From positions 1 to 14,163 of the forward strand of contig JAUWQS010000010.1 in assembly GCA_030610915.1 (NCBI GenBank): a stretch of DNA of 14,163 nucleotides. The letters run 5' to 3'. Both the position numbers and the translations under genes were made by a program. Under the pieces are notes generated by a model. That model searched no databases and was not told the origin of the DNA. It was given only the letters and a program-made list of their open reading frames with translations. This DNA is from Pseudomonadota bacterium (GTDB lineage Bacteria; Desulfobacterota; Syntrophia; Syntrophales; JADFWA01). Positions 13,510-14,163 of this stretch are shown in pieces (positions within the stretch are counted from its first letter, which is position 1; the number at the start of each line of letters is the position of its first letter).

Positions 13510-14163
13510 ATGACAAATGAGGCTGAAGAATATTATCTTTGTTTGCAGAGGTCTTTTGAGGGTTTTAATCGCGCAACTGACAGAATTCAAGCGGCCTATG
13601 ATGTCCTGCATGTGAAATTTGAAGATATCAACAAAAAATTGGAGAATAAGAACCTTGAGCTTGAAAAGACGATAGCGGAAAAAGAGGAGGTTAAAAACCA
13701 TCTCCGGAACATACTCGAGAGCCTTACTACCGGTGTTGTTGTTACCGATCTTGATGGAATAATAACGACAATTAACAGATGTGCGGAGATTTTCTCAGGC
13801 GTCTCTCAGAGCGATGCCGTAGGGAGGCATATCGGTGTTCTCTTTGAGAATATTCCCCCCTCTGAGATAGCGGATATGTTCCATAATGATTATTGGAAGA
13901 AATTCAGGTTGAACGACAGAACCATAGATATCTTCGCGTCTCCCGTTAAGGCAAAAAATGGGGGGATAACAGGAGCTGTTTTTGTGTTGCGGGATATCAC
14001 GAGGATTGAGAAGTTAGAAGAAATCGCAAAGCGAAAAGAGAAGCTTTCCGCAATGGGCGGGATGGCGGCAAATATCGCCCATGAAATACGCAATCCCTTA
14101 GGGAGCATAGAACTCTTTGCGTCTCTGTTGAGAAAGGGTCTCAAAGATGAGAAAGACAGGCGG
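13510..14163 (+). CDS. PAS-domain sensor histidine kinase, FlrB/FleS/NtrB-like (3' truncated by window)
   Basis: The gene runs off the window after 218 codons. Residues about 25-70 are a coiled coil (KLENKNLELEKTIAEKEEV), about 68-165 a PAS domain (ILESLTTGVVVTDLDGIITTIN), followed by the HisKA dimerisation helix with phosphorylated His191 in MAANIAHEIRNPLGSIELF. No transmembrane segment is visible, so a cytoplasmic kinase is likely. The MGGMAANIAHEIRNPL form is typical of kinases paired with NtrC-type regulators, including flagellar FlrB/FleS; the ATPase domain is outside the window. The start is uncertain: ATG 13510 or GTG 13501, and neither has a clear Shine-Dalgarno because a TGAACC tandem repeat precedes it. 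The likely partner is the regulator at 8305-9786, but that protein lacks its phosphoacceptor. Confidence 0.88.
   Translation, partial: MTNEAEEYYLCLQRSFEGFNRATDRIQAAYDVLHVKFEDINKKLENKNLELEKTIAEKEEVKNHLRNILESLTTGVVVTDLDGIITTINRCAEIFSGVSQSDAVGRHIGVLFENIPPSEIADMFHNDYWKKFRLNDRTIDIFASPVKAKNGGITGAVFVLRDITRIEKLEEIAKRKEKLSAMGGMAANIAHEIRNPLGSIELFASLLRKGLKDEKDRR

Overview
The window is bacterial DNA of moderate GC content. It holds a chemotaxis operon and flagellar-type sigma-54 regulatory genes, with unusually repeat-rich DNA between them. CheX, an NtrC-type regulator, an atypical PilZ protein and dispersed palindromes that encode PPFVKGG-like peptides suggest a Nitrospirota or Desulfobacterota (deltaproteobacteria-like) genome. 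This placement is inference; no rRNA or other taxonomic marker is present.

Layout. (1) 17-4499, plus strand: cheB, cheA, cheY and cheX in series. They encode the methylesterase/response regulator, the kinase, the response regulator and the CheY-P phosphatase. Every gap in this operon carries a palindromic repeat built from GGCTGAAG / CTTCAGCC units. (2) 4544-5628, minus strand, convergent with cheX: a PilZ (c-di-GMP receptor) protein followed by a four-helix-bundle protein. (3) 5629-6060: repeat-rich spacer holding a 200-bp element with inverted ends. (4) 6061-8196: an IS1634-like transposase gene, apparently intact, preceded by a truncated second copy of its own 5' end. (5) 8305-9786: a sigma-54-dependent activator whose receiver domain has alanine in place of the phosphorylated aspartate. 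(6) 9787-10813: one kilobase without a gene, made almost entirely of nested inverted-repeat elements and ending in a candidate sigma-54 promoter. (7) 10814-13426: a secreted SPOR-TPR protein. (8) 13510-end: a PAS histidine kinase of FlrB/FleS type, cut by the window edge after its phosphorylated histidine.

Working together: CheA phosphorylates CheY and CheB; CheY-P acts on the flagellar switch and CheX removes its phosphate. The PilZ protein could add c-di-GMP control of motility. The NtrC-type activator and the PAS kinase resemble the FlrC/FlrB pair that controls flagellar genes, but the activator cannot be phosphorylated in the usual way. The SPOR-TPR gene has the best sigma-54 promoter match I found.

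The strongest unexplained signal is the intergenic DNA. At least three elements (5786-5985, 10125-10389, 10559-10649) share about 22-bp inverted ends but have unrelated interiors. An 11-bp motif, GTAAYNNYTCA, recurs at 14 sites at or near the junctions between repeat modules, giving a nested, Russian-doll arrangement.
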